64,000 nt of DNA from Candidatus Stoquefichus sp. (GTDB lineage Bacteria > Bacillota_I > Bacilli_A > Erysipelotrichales > Coprobacillaceae): contig JAETUM010000006.1 in NCBI GenBank assembly GCA_021768625.1, positions 1 to 64,000 on the forward strand, written 5' to 3'. The position numbers and the translations under genes are program-made. Positions 37,911-47,459 of this stretch are shown in pieces. Position 1 is the stretch's first letter, and each line of letters opens with the position of its first letter. The notes under the pieces are model-generated. The model made no database searches and was not told where the DNA came from. It saw nothing but the letters and a program-made list of their open reading frames with translations.

Positions 37911-38690
37911 ATGTTAGTGTCAACTTGTTTCCCTATGAGGAAGTTGAATCGTAGCCGTCATATAACAATCTATTTGCCAGATGATTATTATTATTCAGAT
38001 AAACATTATCCCGTTTTATATATTAATGATGGACAAAATGCTTTTTTTGATCGATTATCTTACTGTGGAGTGAGTTGGGGATTTTTAGATTATGTTCAAG
38101 ATATGCAATTAGATATCATAATGGTTGCTATTCCCTGTAACTTTGAAGGTTTTAAACGTATGGATGAATATGGTCCATGGAAAATAAATGAAGAGTTGTC
38201 TTTTCAAGAAACGCAAATAGAAGATATGATTATTGGAGGAGAGGGACAGCTTTATATAGATTGGCTTATTGATGAGCTAAAACCTTATATTGATCAACAT
38301 TATTTCACTAATCCTAATGATTGTGGAATAGTAGGAAGTTCTATGGGTGGAGTTATAAGTGCTTATGCTTCTTTATCAAGACCTGATGTTTTTAAAAAAT
38401 GTGCGGCTTTATCTACTGCTTTTTGGTTTTATATGGACGAATTTAAAGAACTGATTGAACGAATGGATTATCAAGAATTAGAAAAATTCTATTTTGATTT
38501 GGGAGAATTCGAGGGTTGTGGTAGTGAAATGATTGATGAATGGTATATTGAAAGTAATGATGAAATTTATGAGTTGTTGAAAGATAAGATTGATAATATA
38601 GAGTATCATTATTTTGAAGGTGCTATTCATAATGAAGCTGAGTGGAGAGAAAGAGTGCCCTTATTTATGAGATTTTTATATGGAGAGTGA
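37911..38690 (+). CDS. alpha/beta-hydrolase esterase (esterase D/YbbA-like)
   Basis: A 259-residue cytosolic hydrolase with the nucleophile elbow GSSMGG (about 143-148), the N-terminal block ITIYLPDDYYYSDKHYPVLYINDGQN, and a late His in the GAIHNEAEWRERVP motif. This matches the esterase D/enterochelin-esterase fold (PF00756). The ATG at 37911 follows TTAGGAGG. It is followed four bases later by two HAD genes. Substrate unknown. Confidence 0.85.
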   Translation: MLVSTCFPMRKLNRSRHITIYLPDDYYYSDKHYPVLYINDGQNAFFDRLSYCGVSWGFLDYVQDMQLDIIMVAIPCNFEGFKRMDEYGPWKINEELSFQETQIEDMIIGGEGQLYIDWLIDELKPYIDQHYFTNPNDCGIVGSSMGGVISAYASLSRPDVFKKCAALSTAFWFYMDEFKELIERMDYQELEKFYFDLGEFEGCGSEMIDEWYIESNDEIYELLKDKIDNIEYHYFEGAIHNEAEWRERVPLFMRFLYGE

Positions 38691-38694
38691 TAAA

Positions 38695-39525
38695 ATGTAT
38701 AAAATGATATTATCAGATTTGGATGAAACATTATTAGTGAACCATCATGTTCCAAAATGTAATCAAGATGCGATTATGAAAGCAAGACAAAAAGGAATAA
38801 AGTTTGTTCCAGCAACTGGAAGAGCTTATAACATGATTCAAGAAATTCTTAAAGAAATTGGTACATATCAACAAGAAAATGAATATTCTATTTGTTTTAA
38901 TGGTGGTTTGATTGTTGAAAATAAGAATGATCGTATTCTTCATTTTCAAGGACTATCTTTTGAACAAACAAAGGAATTATTTGAATTAGGTAAAAATTAT
39001 GATGTTTGTGTTATGATTTTTACTTTAGATTGTTGCTATATTTTTAAAGCAGATCCTGATGAGGTGCAAAGAAAGATTGATCAAAAGGCAAAATTTGAAG
39101 TTATTGATGAATATAATATGGATTTTTTAAAGGATGAAAAGATTGCTAAGATCTTATTTGAAAAAAGAGATATGGATTATTTACAAAGTATCAAAGAAGA
39201 AATCTATCCATATATTGATGGAAAGATTTGTGCAAGTTTTTCTTCATATCGTTATTTAGAATTGAATGCATTGGGTGTTGATAAGGGATATGGATTAAGA
39301 TGGTTAGCTTCATATTTAGGAATGAAAAGTGAAGAAGTCATAGCTATTGGTGATAATTATAATGATGTGGATATGATAAAAGAGGCAGGTTTGGGCGTTT
39401 GTGTTGCTGGTGGTAGTGATGAAATTAAAGAAATGTCTAATTATATAACAACAGTTGACTATGATGAAGGGGCTGTTAAAGAAGTTATTGAGAAATTTGT
39501 GGAGGGAACTGAAAATGGGATATAA
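38695..39525 (+). CDS. Cof-type HAD-IIB phosphatase (tandem paralogue 1)
   Basis: A 276-residue hydrolase with ILSDLDETLL, FVPATGRAY and VIAIGDNYNDVDMIKEAG. It is closely similar along its whole length to the next gene (shared blocks KFVPATGR, SFNGG or CFNGG, GLSFE.TKE, DFLKDE.IAKIL, GDNYND), so the pair arose by tandem duplication. The start at ATG 38695 follows GGAGAGTGAT. The gene is embedded in an esterase-HAD-HAD-ung-folC run with minimal spacing. Substrate unknown. Confidence 0.87.
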   Translation: MYKMILSDLDETLLVNHHVPKCNQDAIMKARQKGIKFVPATGRAYNMIQEILKEIGTYQQENEYSICFNGGLIVENKNDRILHFQGLSFEQTKELFELGKNYDVCVMIFTLDCCYIFKADPDEVQRKIDQKAKFEVIDEYNMDFLKDEKIAKILFEKRDMDYLQSIKEEIYPYIDGKICASFSSYRYLELNALGVDKGYGLRWLASYLGMKSEEVIAIGDNYNDVDMIKEAGLGVCVAGGSDEIKEMSNYITTVDYDEGAVKEVIEKFVEGTENGI

Positions 39526-40333
39526 GCTTATTGCTAGTGATATGGATGAAACCTTATTGAATGATCAACATGAAATATGTCAAAGAAATATTGATTTGAT
39601 TATGAAAGCAAAAGAAAAAGGTGTGAAATTTGTTCCTGCTACAGGAAGAGGTTTTATGTCTATTCAAAGAGATTTAAAGACTTTGGGATTATATGATGAG
39701 ATAGGAGAATATGTTATTTCTTTTAATGGTGGGGCATTAACTGAGAATAAAGAGAATCGACTATTGGCTTTTGGAGGATTATCTTTTGAAAAGACAAAGG
39801 AAATTTTTGAATTTGGTTTAAATTGTGATGTTTGTCAACATATTTATACAAAAGATAAAGTTTATGTTTTTAATTTATCAGATTCTGAAGCTGAAAGAAT
39901 TAAAAATCAAAAAGTTGAATGCACTATTTTAGAGGAAAATAATATTGATTTTTTAAAGGACGAACCTATTGCTAAAATACTTTATCAAAATACGGATGTT
40001 CCTTATTTAATGAGTCTAGAACCAAAGATGAAAAGTATTTGGGAAGGGGAGTGTGCTGTTAGTTATTCCTCTAATAGATACATGGAGTTTAATAAAATAG
40101 GTATTGATAAAGGAAAAGGACTAAAACAACTTGCTGAAAAGCTTGGTATAGATATTGCTGACACAATTGCAGTGGGTGATAATTATAATGATATGCCTAT
40201 GTTAAAGGTTGCTGGTCTTTCTGTTGCTGCTCAAAATGCTGTTCAAGATGTAAAGGGTGCTTGCGATATAACAACTCAGGCAGATAATAACGAAGGGGTT
40301 ATTGCTGAAATTATAGAAAGGTTTATTTTGTAA
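39515..40333 (+). CDS. Cof-type HAD-IIB phosphatase (tandem paralogue 2)
   Basis: A 272-residue paralogue of the preceding gene: LIASDMDETLLND, FVPATGRGF, TIAVGDNYNDMPML. The ATG at 39515 lies inside the end of paralogue 1 (11-base overlap) after GGAGGG, so translation is coupled. The nucleophile Asp and all four HAD motifs are intact in both copies. Differences are concentrated in the cap domain, which suggests different substrates. Confidence 0.87.
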   Translation: MGYKLIASDMDETLLNDQHEICQRNIDLIMKAKEKGVKFVPATGRGFMSIQRDLKTLGLYDEIGEYVISFNGGALTENKENRLLAFGGLSFEKTKEIFEFGLNCDVCQHIYTKDKVYVFNLSDSEAERIKNQKVECTILEENNIDFLKDEPIAKILYQNTDVPYLMSLEPKMKSIWEGECAVSYSSNRYMEFNKIGIDKGKGLKQLAEKLGIDIADTIAVGDNYNDMPMLKVAGLSVAAQNAVQDVKGACDITTQADNNEGVIAEIIERFIL

Positions 40334-40334
40334 G

Positions 40335-40988
40335 ATGGACTTTAGAACAATTATTGATGCAGAAAGACAAAAACCATATTATAAAGAATTAGAAGCATTT
40401 GTGAATCAAGAATATAAAACCAAAACAATTTATCCACCAAGGAATAGAGTATTTCATTGTTTTAATTTCAAGGATTATAATGATATAAAGGTTGTTATTA
40501 TAGGACAAGATCCTTATCATGAAGAACATCAAGCTAATGGATTGGCTTTTAGTGTTGAAAGAGGTGTTCAAATTCCTCCGAGTCTTGTTAATATTTATAA
40601 AGAGGCACATGATGATGTTGGTATTGAAATACCTCAACATGGAGATTTATCATCATGGGCTAATCAAGGAGTTCTGCTTCTTAATACTGTTTTAACAGTG
40701 CAAGCACATCGTGCAAATTCACATAAATTAAGAGGTTGGGAAACTTTTACAAATCATATTATTGAGGCTATGAATAAAAGAGAAAAACCTTTAGTTTTTA
40801 TTCTTTGGGGAAAGCAAGCAATTGATAAAGAGAAGATGATTGATACATCTAGACATTGTGTAATTAAAAGTGTGCATCCATCACCTTTATCTGCATATCG
40901 AGGTTTTTTTGGCTCAAAACCTTTTTCTAAGACAAATCAATTTCTTGTTCAAAATGGAATGGAACCAATTGATTGGGGGATTCAATAA
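40335..40988 (+). CDS. ung: uracil-DNA glycosylase, family 1
   Basis: A 217-residue repair enzyme that removes uracil from DNA. It has GQDPYH (57-62, catalytic Asp59), PPSLVNIYKE, the LLLNTVLTV block and the second motif HPSPLSAYRGFFG. It is the canonical Ung, alongside the family 4-like enzyme at 194-775. It starts one base after the HAD stop and overlaps folC by one base. Confidence 0.96.
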   Translation: MDFRTIIDAERQKPYYKELEAFVNQEYKTKTIYPPRNRVFHCFNFKDYNDIKVVIIGQDPYHEEHQANGLAFSVERGVQIPPSLVNIYKEAHDDVGIEIPQHGDLSSWANQGVLLLNTVLTVQAHRANSHKLRGWETFTNHIIEAMNKREKPLVFILWGKQAIDKEKMIDTSRHCVIKSVHPSPLSAYRGFFGSKPFSKTNQFLVQNGMEPIDWGIQ

Positions 40989-42190
40989 TGTTTGATAATA
41001 TTGAAGATGCTATTCAATATGTAGAATCAAAACGAAATAAAAGAAGTGTTGATGATTTTAGAAAAACGTTAAATGAGTGTCATATTCATATGAAACAGAA
41101 AAATATGATACATATTGCAGGCACAAATGGAAAGGGATCAACTGTAAATTATCTAAGAAGTATTTTAAATGCACATGGATATAAAGTTGGTACATTTACA
41201 TCACCTTATTTAATTCGACATAATGATCGTATTCGTATTGATGATGAACCAATTAGTGATGAAGATTTTTTGAAATATGTCAATCGTTATTATTCTATTA
41301 TTGAAAATGATGGACTTTCTATGTTTGAAATAGATGTATTGATTATGTTAGCACACTTTCAATCCTTAGACTTAGATTACCGTATTATCGAAACGGGAAT
41401 TGGTGGACTTCATGATAAAACGAATGTGATAGATCCAATAGTAAGTGCAATTACTAATATAGGTATGGATCATCAAGAACAATTGGGAGATAGTATTTAT
41501 GATATTATTAATGAAAAAATGGGTATTATTAAACCTCACCAATTGTTTATAACAAGTGAAACTAAAGGAACAATTCTTGCAAGATTACAAGAACAATGTG
41601 ATGTTCAAGGTGCTATTATGCATGTTGTACCTGAATACCAGGTGTCAAGATATCCATTTCATTTTAGATATCGAGATATGGCATTTACTTTAGAAAATCA
41701 AGGAATTTATCAAGTATCAAATGCAAGATTGGCATTAACTATTGCTTCTAAATTGATACGTTTGGATTCTGAAGTCACAACAACTGCTATTGAGAAAGCT
41801 ACATGGAAAGGACGTTATGAAACTTTAACATATAAAGATAAATATATTGATATTGATGGAGCCCATAATGTGCCAGGAATTAAGGCACTGATTCAGACTT
41901 TAAGAATTAAGAAAGAAAATAATGTTGCTATTATATTTTCATCACTTAGAGAGAAGGATATGGAACAAATGCTGGATTTGTTGTTAAATGAAGGATATGT
42001 TGTTTATTTGACAACATTTAATGATGAAAGGGCTATTGATTTATCAAAGTATCATTCAAAAGATCATTTGATTGTTGTTGATAGTTTCCAAGAGGCTTTA
42101 AATACAGCATATATTAAAGGATATCATACGGTTATTACTGGTTCTTTACATTTTATTTCTAAAGTTAGAAAATATTTGACAGAAAAATAA
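40988..42190 (+). CDS. folC: bifunctional folylpolyglutamate/dihydrofolate synthase
   Basis: A 400-residue Mur-ligase-type enzyme that adds glutamate to folates. The P-loop is AGTNGKGST (44-52), followed by the FolC motif SPYLIRHNDRIRID, the omega-loop region and a C-terminal domain (DIDGAHNVPGIKAL). The start is ATG 40988, overlapping the ung stop by one base after GGGGGA. Length is slightly short (420-430 is usual). Whether both activities are present cannot be seen. Confidence 0.92.
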   Translation: MFDNIEDAIQYVESKRNKRSVDDFRKTLNECHIHMKQKNMIHIAGTNGKGSTVNYLRSILNAHGYKVGTFTSPYLIRHNDRIRIDDEPISDEDFLKYVNRYYSIIENDGLSMFEIDVLIMLAHFQSLDLDYRIIETGIGGLHDKTNVIDPIVSAITNIGMDHQEQLGDSIYDIINEKMGIIKPHQLFITSETKGTILARLQEQCDVQGAIMHVVPEYQVSRYPFHFRYRDMAFTLENQGIYQVSNARLALTIASKLIRLDSEVTTTAIEKATWKGRYETLTYKDKYIDIDGAHNVPGIKALIQTLRIKKENNVAIIFSSLREKDMEQMLDLLLNEGYVVYLTTFNDERAIDLSKYHSKDHLIVVDSFQEALNTAYIKGYHTVITGSLHFISKVRKYLTEK

Positions 42191-42214
42191 GAGTTGTCAT
42201 TTGGCAACTCTTTT
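42190..42214. terminator. terminator between folC and gerQ (converging)
   Basis: AGAGTTGTCA / TGGCAACTCT hairpin with TTTT at the 3' side; it touches the stop codons of both genes. Confidence 0.8.
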
Positions 42215-42506
42215 AACGTGTGTTGAATTGAAGAGGTTCATCAAATTCAGCCCAATCAAAATAAACAAATTGAAATAAATAATGCTTTTTATTTTTTGGA
42301 TCACTGATAATAAAATGATCACGTCCAACTTGTTCTATAACACCTTTATAAGCACGATCTCTCCAATCGTTACTTCCGGTGTATGTGAAGTAAAAAGTAC
42401 CTAACTTACCAATGTTTAATCTTAAAATATTTTCAAGATATGTTTGTTCAGAGATTGATAATGAGGGATTTTGATTTCCCTGTAAAATAGAATTATTTGT
42501 ATCCAT
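42213..42506 (-). CDS. gerQ: spore coat protein GerQ
   Basis: A 97-residue protein with the GerQ core: EQTYLENILRLNIGKLGTFY, then YKGVIEQVGRDHFIISDPKNKK. In Bacillus GerQ is a coat protein cross-linked by transglutaminase and needed to position the cortex-lytic enzyme CwlJ. Here it is directly downstream of the cwlJ-like gene, eight bases away, so the functional pair is one operon. Confidence 0.88.
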   Translation of the reverse strand: MDTNNSILQGNQNPSLSISEQTYLENILRLNIGKLGTFYFTYTGSNDWRDRAYKGVIEQVGRDHFIISDPKNKKHYLFQFVYFDWAEFDEPLQFNTR

Positions 42507-42514
42507 AGACCCTC

Positions 42515-42937
42515 CTATAAGTCACAGTTTAGTTTTGCTCCTGGAGCATAAAAGCAATGATTTTTGTACCGACCTGTTAATGAGCCATAAAACGTTTCAG
42601 GACATGATGTGTTTGAACCAGGATTTTTAAACCATAAAGCATTGGTTGCAGGTTCTACACGATATCCGTCAATATTTTTTAAAGCGAGTTCTCTCTCTTT
42701 AGCATTAACGGGCTGATTAAACAATGGTTGATTTACACCGGCAAAGGCATTTTTTTGATAAACGACTTCTGAAATAGTACGTGTGTTTTTAAAAACATCA
42801 CAATTAGCGACAACACGATTGACAATGACATTACCAACCATTAGCATACCCTCTTCTCCTTCGCCAAGAGCTTCAGCTTTCATAATACGTGCTAACAATT
42901 CAACGTCTGAATCATTGTGAATAATACGTGGAGACAT
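42515..42937 (-). CDS. cwlJ: spore cortex-lytic enzyme CwlJ-like cell wall hydrolase
   Basis: A 140-residue SleB/CwlJ-family (Hydrolase_2) enzyme that degrades cortex peptidoglycan during germination. It has the catalytic Glu22 in ARIMKAEALGEG, then VGNVIVNRV and the family tail ALWFKNP...GRYKNHCFYAP. It has no signal peptide, as expected for CwlJ, which is placed in the coat from the mother cell. The ATG at 42937 follows AAAGGGGTGATG; longer starts lie inside that site. Confidence 0.88.
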   Translation of the reverse strand: MSPRIIHNDSDVELLARIMKAEALGEGEEGMLMVGNVIVNRVVANCDVFKNTRTISEVVYQKNAFAGVNQPLFNQPVNAKERELALKNIDGYRVEPATNALWFKNPGSNTSCPETFYGSLTGRYKNHCFYAPGAKLNCDL

Positions 42938-42954
42938 GAACATCACCCCTTTTT

Positions 42955-42982
42955 AATATATGCACAGTTTATCAAAATAGAC
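42955..42982 (-). promoter_or_regulatory. candidate mother-cell (sigma-E/K-type) promoter of cwlJ-gerQ
   Basis: On the minus strand GTCTATTT (42982-42975) is followed 12 bases later by CATATATT (42962-42955), close to the sigma-E -10 consensus CATAnnnT. Spacing to the start codon is short, so it is tentative. Confidence 0.35.
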
Positions 42983-43122
42983 ACAAATTTGTTATAGGTT
43001 GTTTTATATAAGATAAAAATATTTTATAAAAATGACATGATTATAGTGTTTTTTCCAAGGAAGTTGTGTTAAAATAAAAATATAGGTAAGCACTTTCAAT
43101 TCAAAGTTTAGGAGGAGAAATT

Positions 43123-44250
43123 ATGAGTAAAGAAATTGTTGCAATGATCCTAGCAGGAGGACGTGGAACTCGTCTTGAAGCATTGACTGCTAAGGTCGCA
43201 AAACCTGCTGTTTATTTTGGGGGAAAATATCGTATTATTGATTTTCCTTTAAGTAACTGTGCAAACTCAGGAATTGATGTTGTAGGAGTATTGACACAGT
43301 ATGAATCAGTGCTATTAGGAACATATGTAGGTGCTGGGTCTAAATGGGGGCTAGATGGAAATAATTCACTAGCAGCTATCTTACCAGCTCGTGAGAGAGG
43401 AGAAGTTGGAGCAACTTGGTATGCTGGAACTGCTGATGCAATTTATCAAAACATTAGTTTCTTAGATCAATATGATCCTGAATATGTATTGATTTTATCA
43501 GGAGACCATATTTATAAGATGGATTATGCAGATATGTTAGCTGCTCATAAAGCTAAGGGAGCAGATTTAACAGTTGCTGTATTGAATGTTTCATTAAAAG
43601 AAGCAAGTCGTTTTGGTATCATGAATACAAATAAAGATGGTACTATTTACGAATTTGAAGAAAAACCTGAAAAACCAAAATCTACTTTGGCATCTATGGG
43701 TATTTATATTTTCACTTATAAAGAATTGAGAAAATATTTAATTGAAGATGCTAAAGATGAAAATAGTAAACATGATTTTGGTATGAATATCATTCCAGCT
43801 ATGTTAAATGATGATAAGAAGTTGTATGCTTATGAGTTTGCTGGATATTGGAAAGATGTTGGAACTGTTGAAAGTTTATGGCAAGCAAATATGGACTTGT
43901 TAGCTGATAAGGAATTAGATCTTTATAATATTAAGAAAGATTGGAAAATTTATACAGAGGACACATTGAGTAAACCACAAATTATTGGAGAAGAAGCTTC
44001 AGTAAAAAATGCTTTGATTACTCAAGGATGTATTGTCAATGGTGAAGTTGAGGGTTCTGTGCTGTTCAATAATGTTTATATTGGAGAAGGAGCTAAGGTT
44101 GTTGATTCAGTATTGATGCCTGGTGTACTTGTTGAAGAAGGTGCAGAAGTTTATAAGGCTATCGTTGATGAAGGTGTTGTTATAAAAAGTAAGGAAGTTG
44201 TCAACAAGGAAGCTAAGACAGTGGAACTTGTTAGTGACAATGCTAGATAG
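43123..44250 (+). CDS. glgC: glucose-1-phosphate adenylyltransferase, catalytic subunit
   Basis: A 375-residue enzyme that makes ADP-glucose for glycogen. It has the nucleotide-binding GGRGTRL (12-18), [20 protein letters not shown], the catalytic Asp in [13 protein letters not shown], the glucose-1-phosphate site around [10 protein letters not shown], and a left-handed beta-helix C-terminus. The ATG follows AGGAGGAG. It heads the glgC-glgD-glgA operon. No branching enzyme or phosphorylase gene follows in the window. Confidence 0.96.
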   Translation: MSKEIVAMILAGGRGTRLEALTAKVAKPAVYFGGKYRIIDFPLSNCANSGIDVVGVLTQYESVLLGTYVGAGSKWGLDGNNSLAAILPARERGEVGATWYAGTADAIYQNISFLDQYDPEYVLILSGDHIYKMDYADMLAAHKAKGADLTVAVLNVSLKEASRFGIMNTNKDGTIYEFEEKPEKPKSTLASMGIYIFTYKELRKYLIEDAKDENSKHDFGMNIIPAMLNDDKKLYAYEFAGYWKDVGTVESLWQANMDLLADKELDLYNIKKDWKIYTEDTLSKPQIIGEEASVKNALITQGCIVNGEVEGSVLFNNVYIGEGAKVVDSVLMPGVLVEEGAEVYKAIVDEGVVIKSKEVVNKEAKTVELVSDNAR

Positions 44251-44262
44251 GAGGGTTATTCA

Positions 44263-45375
44263 ATGTCAAAAGTTGTAGGAATAGTAAACTTACATTCAAA
44301 TGTTTCTTATAAAGGATTAACTGAAAAAAGACCTGTTGCTTCTGTAAGTTTCTTAGGTCGTTATGGAATTATTGATTTTGTTTTATCTAATATGTCTAAT
44401 TCAAATGTTGATACAGTCGGTGTTTTAATTAAAGAAAAACCAAGATCATTATTTAAACATTTAGGAAATGGAAATTCATGGAATTTCAATTCTAAATCAG
44501 GGGGTGTTTCATTATTATATAATGAAAAATATGCAAATAACCCTATGTATAACCATGATATTAATAATTTGGTTGAAAATATTGCATTTTTAGAAAAATC
44601 TAAAGCTGATTATGTTGTTGTTGCACCAGCACATATTATTACAACTATGAATTATGCTGAAGTTGTTGAAGCTCATCAAAAATCAGGTGCTGAAATTACT
44701 GTTGTTTATCAAAAAATTGGTAATGCAAATACTACATTTGTTGGTTCTGATTATTTAAGAATTAAAGGTAAACAAGTTGTTGAAATTAAACAAAATAAAG
44801 GAAATCGTAAAGAACGTAATATTTCTTTGGAAACATATGTTTTTAATACAAAAGTATTATTATCATTGATGAATTATGCTAAAAAAGTAAGTTCTTTCTT
44901 TGATTTAAAAGATACATTAGCATATATTTGTGATGAAAGAAAGATTATGGCATATGAGTATAAAGGTTTTGCAAGATGTATTGATTCTTATGAAGCTTAT
45001 TATAAGACAAGTCTTGAATTCTTAGACATGGATGTTAATACACAAGTATTTAAGAGTACTTGGCCAATTTTCACAAATACAAATGATACACCACCAACAA
45101 AATATAAGAAGAATGCAAAAGTGAAGAAATCATTTGTTGCTAATGGTGTAATTGTTGATGGTGAAGTTGAAGGAAGTATTTTATCACGTAATGTTGTGAT
45201 TGGTAAAAATGCGGTTGTTAAAAATTGTATCATTTTAAATGGTTCTTATGTATGTCCAAATGCTCATTTGGAAAATGTTATCATTGATAAAGATGCAAGA
45301 ATTGAAAAGATGAAAGAATTAGTAAGTGAAAATGATGATGAACCATTATACGTTAAAGAAGGAGATGTTGTATAA
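44263..45375 (+). CDS. glgD: glucose-1-phosphate adenylyltransferase regulatory subunit GlgD
   Basis: A 370-residue GlgC paralogue in which the GGRGTRL loop and the GDH catalytic motif are missing (the equivalent sites read LHSNVSYKGL and VVAPAHIITTM). It is therefore probably inactive alone and acts as the partner of GlgC, as in other Bacillota. It follows glgC by 12 bases and overlaps glgA by one base. Confidence 0.93.
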   Translation: MSKVVGIVNLHSNVSYKGLTEKRPVASVSFLGRYGIIDFVLSNMSNSNVDTVGVLIKEKPRSLFKHLGNGNSWNFNSKSGGVSLLYNEKYANNPMYNHDINNLVENIAFLEKSKADYVVVAPAHIITTMNYAEVVEAHQKSGAEITVVYQKIGNANTTFVGSDYLRIKGKQVVEIKQNKGNRKERNISLETYVFNTKVLLSLMNYAKKVSSFFDLKDTLAYICDERKIMAYEYKGFARCIDSYEAYYKTSLEFLDMDVNTQVFKSTWPIFTNTNDTPPTKYKKNAKVKKSFVANGVIVDGEVEGSILSRNVVIGKNAVVKNCIILNGSYVCPNAHLENVIIDKDARIEKMKELVSENDDEPLYVKEGDVV

Positions 45376-46802
45376 TGAGAATTGTTTTTGCAACAAGTGA
45401 GGCGAACCCTTACATTAAGTCTGGGGGACTTGCAGATGTGCTTGGATCTTTACCTAAAACATTAGTAAAGAAAGGGCATGAATGTATAGTTGTTTTGCCA
45501 AAATATCAAGATATGAAACTTGCTGATACAATTGAATATGTAACAAGTTATGATATTTGGGTAGGATGGAGAAAATGTTATTGTGGTGTGTTTAAAGCTG
45601 AATATGATGGTGTAACATACTACTTTGTTGATAATGAACAATATTTTAGAAGACCTGGTTTATATGGGTATGATGATGATAACGAAAGATTTGCATTCTA
45701 TGATTTTGCTGTTCTTGAATTATTGTCACATATAGATATTAAGCCTGATATTTTATCATTGCACGATTGGCAATCTGCCATGATTGCTCCATTATATAAA
45801 GAAAGATATGCTTATTATGAGTATTATCAAGGTATTAAAATAACTTTTACAATTCATAATATTGCATATCAAGGAAAATGTGATCCAGCATTATTGAGTG
45901 ATCATTTTGGATTAGATAATTATTTATACTATAATGGTAATTGCCGTAATGATGGATGCTTTAATATGATGAAGGCGGCAATCTTCTATAGTGATGTGAT
46001 TACAACTGTTTCACCAACATATGCTCAAGAAATCTTGACTGACAGTTTTGGTGAAGGTTTACAAGGTATTTTACAAATGCGTAGACATGATTTATATGGA
46101 ATCTTAAATGGTGTTGATTATGATACAATTAATCCATCAACTGATCCAGAAATTGTTGAGCATTTTGATATTACAACTGTACAAGATAAGAAAGTTATTA
46201 ACAAGACTGCATTACAAAAAGAGTGTGGTTTACCTGTTAACCCAGATGTTCCTTTGATTGGAATTGTTACTCGTTTAACATGGCAAAAAGGATTGGATCT
46301 TATCATTAATCGTATGGATGAATTAATGAAACGTGATGTTCAAGTTGTTGTATTAGGTGCTGGTGATTTGAAATATGAAGAACCATTAAAAGCTATTGCA
46401 GCATACCATAATCAAAAGTTGTCATTAAATCTAAAATATGATTTCGGATTATCTTGTCGTATTTATGCAGGATGTGACATGTTCTTAATGCCTTCGTTGT
46501 TTGAACCATGTGGACTTTCACAGATGATGTCACTTCGTTATGGAACGATTCCTATTGTTCGTGAGACAGGTGGTTTGAAAGATAGTGTAGAAGCTTACAA
46601 TGAATATGAAAATACAGGAACAGGATTTAGTTTTAAAAATTATAATGCACATGAAATGATGAATATCATTGATTATGCTTTAGAGGTATATCAAGATAAA
46701 GAAAAATGGCAAGGCTTAGTTCAACGAGCAATGAGTGCTAAACTTGATTGGGACAAAAGTGCTGATGCCTATTTAAGGGTTTTCAATTCATTGCTTGATT
46801 AA
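45375..46802 (+). CDS. glgA: glycogen synthase (ADP-glucose type, GT5)
   Basis: A 475-residue glycosyltransferase that extends alpha-1,4-glucan chains from ADP-glucose. The ADP-glucose site KSGGLADV is at 15-22, the linker region shows LTWQKGLDL, and the C-terminal GT-B motif with the catalytic Glu is seen in PSLFEPCGLSQMMSLRYG. The start overlaps the glgD stop. The operon ends here at a terminator. Confidence 0.96.
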   Translation: MRIVFATSEANPYIKSGGLADVLGSLPKTLVKKGHECIVVLPKYQDMKLADTIEYVTSYDIWVGWRKCYCGVFKAEYDGVTYYFVDNEQYFRRPGLYGYDDDNERFAFYDFAVLELLSHIDIKPDILSLHDWQSAMIAPLYKERYAYYEYYQGIKITFTIHNIAYQGKCDPALLSDHFGLDNYLYYNGNCRNDGCFNMMKAAIFYSDVITTVSPTYAQEILTDSFGEGLQGILQMRRHDLYGILNGVDYDTINPSTDPEIVEHFDITTVQDKKVINKTALQKECGLPVNPDVPLIGIVTRLTWQKGLDLIINRMDELMKRDVQVVVLGAGDLKYEEPLKAIAAYHNQKLSLNLKYDFGLSCRIYAGCDMFLMPSLFEPCGLSQMMSLRYGTIPIVRETGGLKDSVEAYNEYENTGTGFSFKNYNAHEMMNIIDYALEVYQDKEKWQGLVQRAMSAKLDWDKSADAYLRVFNSLLD

Positions 46803-46808
46803 GGAGGG

Positions 46809-46837
46809 AGAGATAGTTAAACTATCTCTTTTCTTTT
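46809..46837 (+). terminator. terminator of the glg operon
   Basis: AGAGATAGTT / AACTATCTCT hairpin (46809-46829), then a T-rich run. Confidence 0.85.
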
Positions 46838-46902
46838 TTAAATAATTTTATTTGTCTTATGTGTATTTGTTTGGTAGAATAGAGATGGCAAGGAGGGATG
46901 TT

Positions 46903-47439
46903 ATGAAATATGTAAAAAGAATTTTAATAAATCTCTTTATTGTTTGTTTTATTGTGTCTTGTGGTCAAAAATCGCAAAATGTATTTTTAGAAAAAGATGG
47001 TCAATTGTATGAAGTAGCTGATCAAGTATCATTTTATTATCCAAAAGATTTTGTAATTGATCAAAATAATGATAATAAAGAGAATTTACAGTTTGTAAGA
47101 GATCAAGAGATTTTAAATTATTCAACATTAAAAGATGATACTGATAATAAAGTAGAGGATATGCCACAGTTATATGCAGGGCAATTGGAAGAGGATGGAG
47201 CTCAAGATGTTTTTTATTTTAGCACTCAATTAGATAGTGGTATAGAATGTTATGAATTTACTGGCTTATATACAGCTACTGGATTAAAGTTTAAACATAT
47301 GATATATTTTACAGCTGAAGCAGAATATATTTATATATATCAAGCACCTCAAGATGTTTATGATGAAAATATTGCAATTATGAGCCAATATTTGAGTTCG
47401 TTAACTGTGCATCATCAAATCTCATCTTCGCTTGATTAA
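46903..47439 (+). CDS. putative lipoprotein of unknown function
   Basis: A 178-residue secreted protein. A short basic start and hydrophobic stretch (7-19) end in the lipobox IVSC, giving lipidation at Cys20. The mature part is soluble and rich in Asp, Gln and Tyr, with a possible beta-rich fold (EVADQVSFYYPKDFVID, IECYEFTGLYTATGLKFKH). I recognise no family with confidence. The ATG at 46903 follows AAGGAGGG. It is monocistronic upstream of the cysS leader. Confidence 0.75.
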   Translation: MKYVKRILINLFIVCFIVSCGQKSQNVFLEKDGQLYEVADQVSFYYPKDFVIDQNNDNKENLQFVRDQEILNYSTLKDDTDNKVEDMPQLYAGQLEEDGAQDVFYFSTQLDSGIECYEFTGLYTATGLKFKHMIYFTAEAEYIYIYQAPQDVYDENIAIMSQYLSSLTVHHQISSSLD

Positions 47440-47459
47440 GTGAATGAATTTTGTTATAG

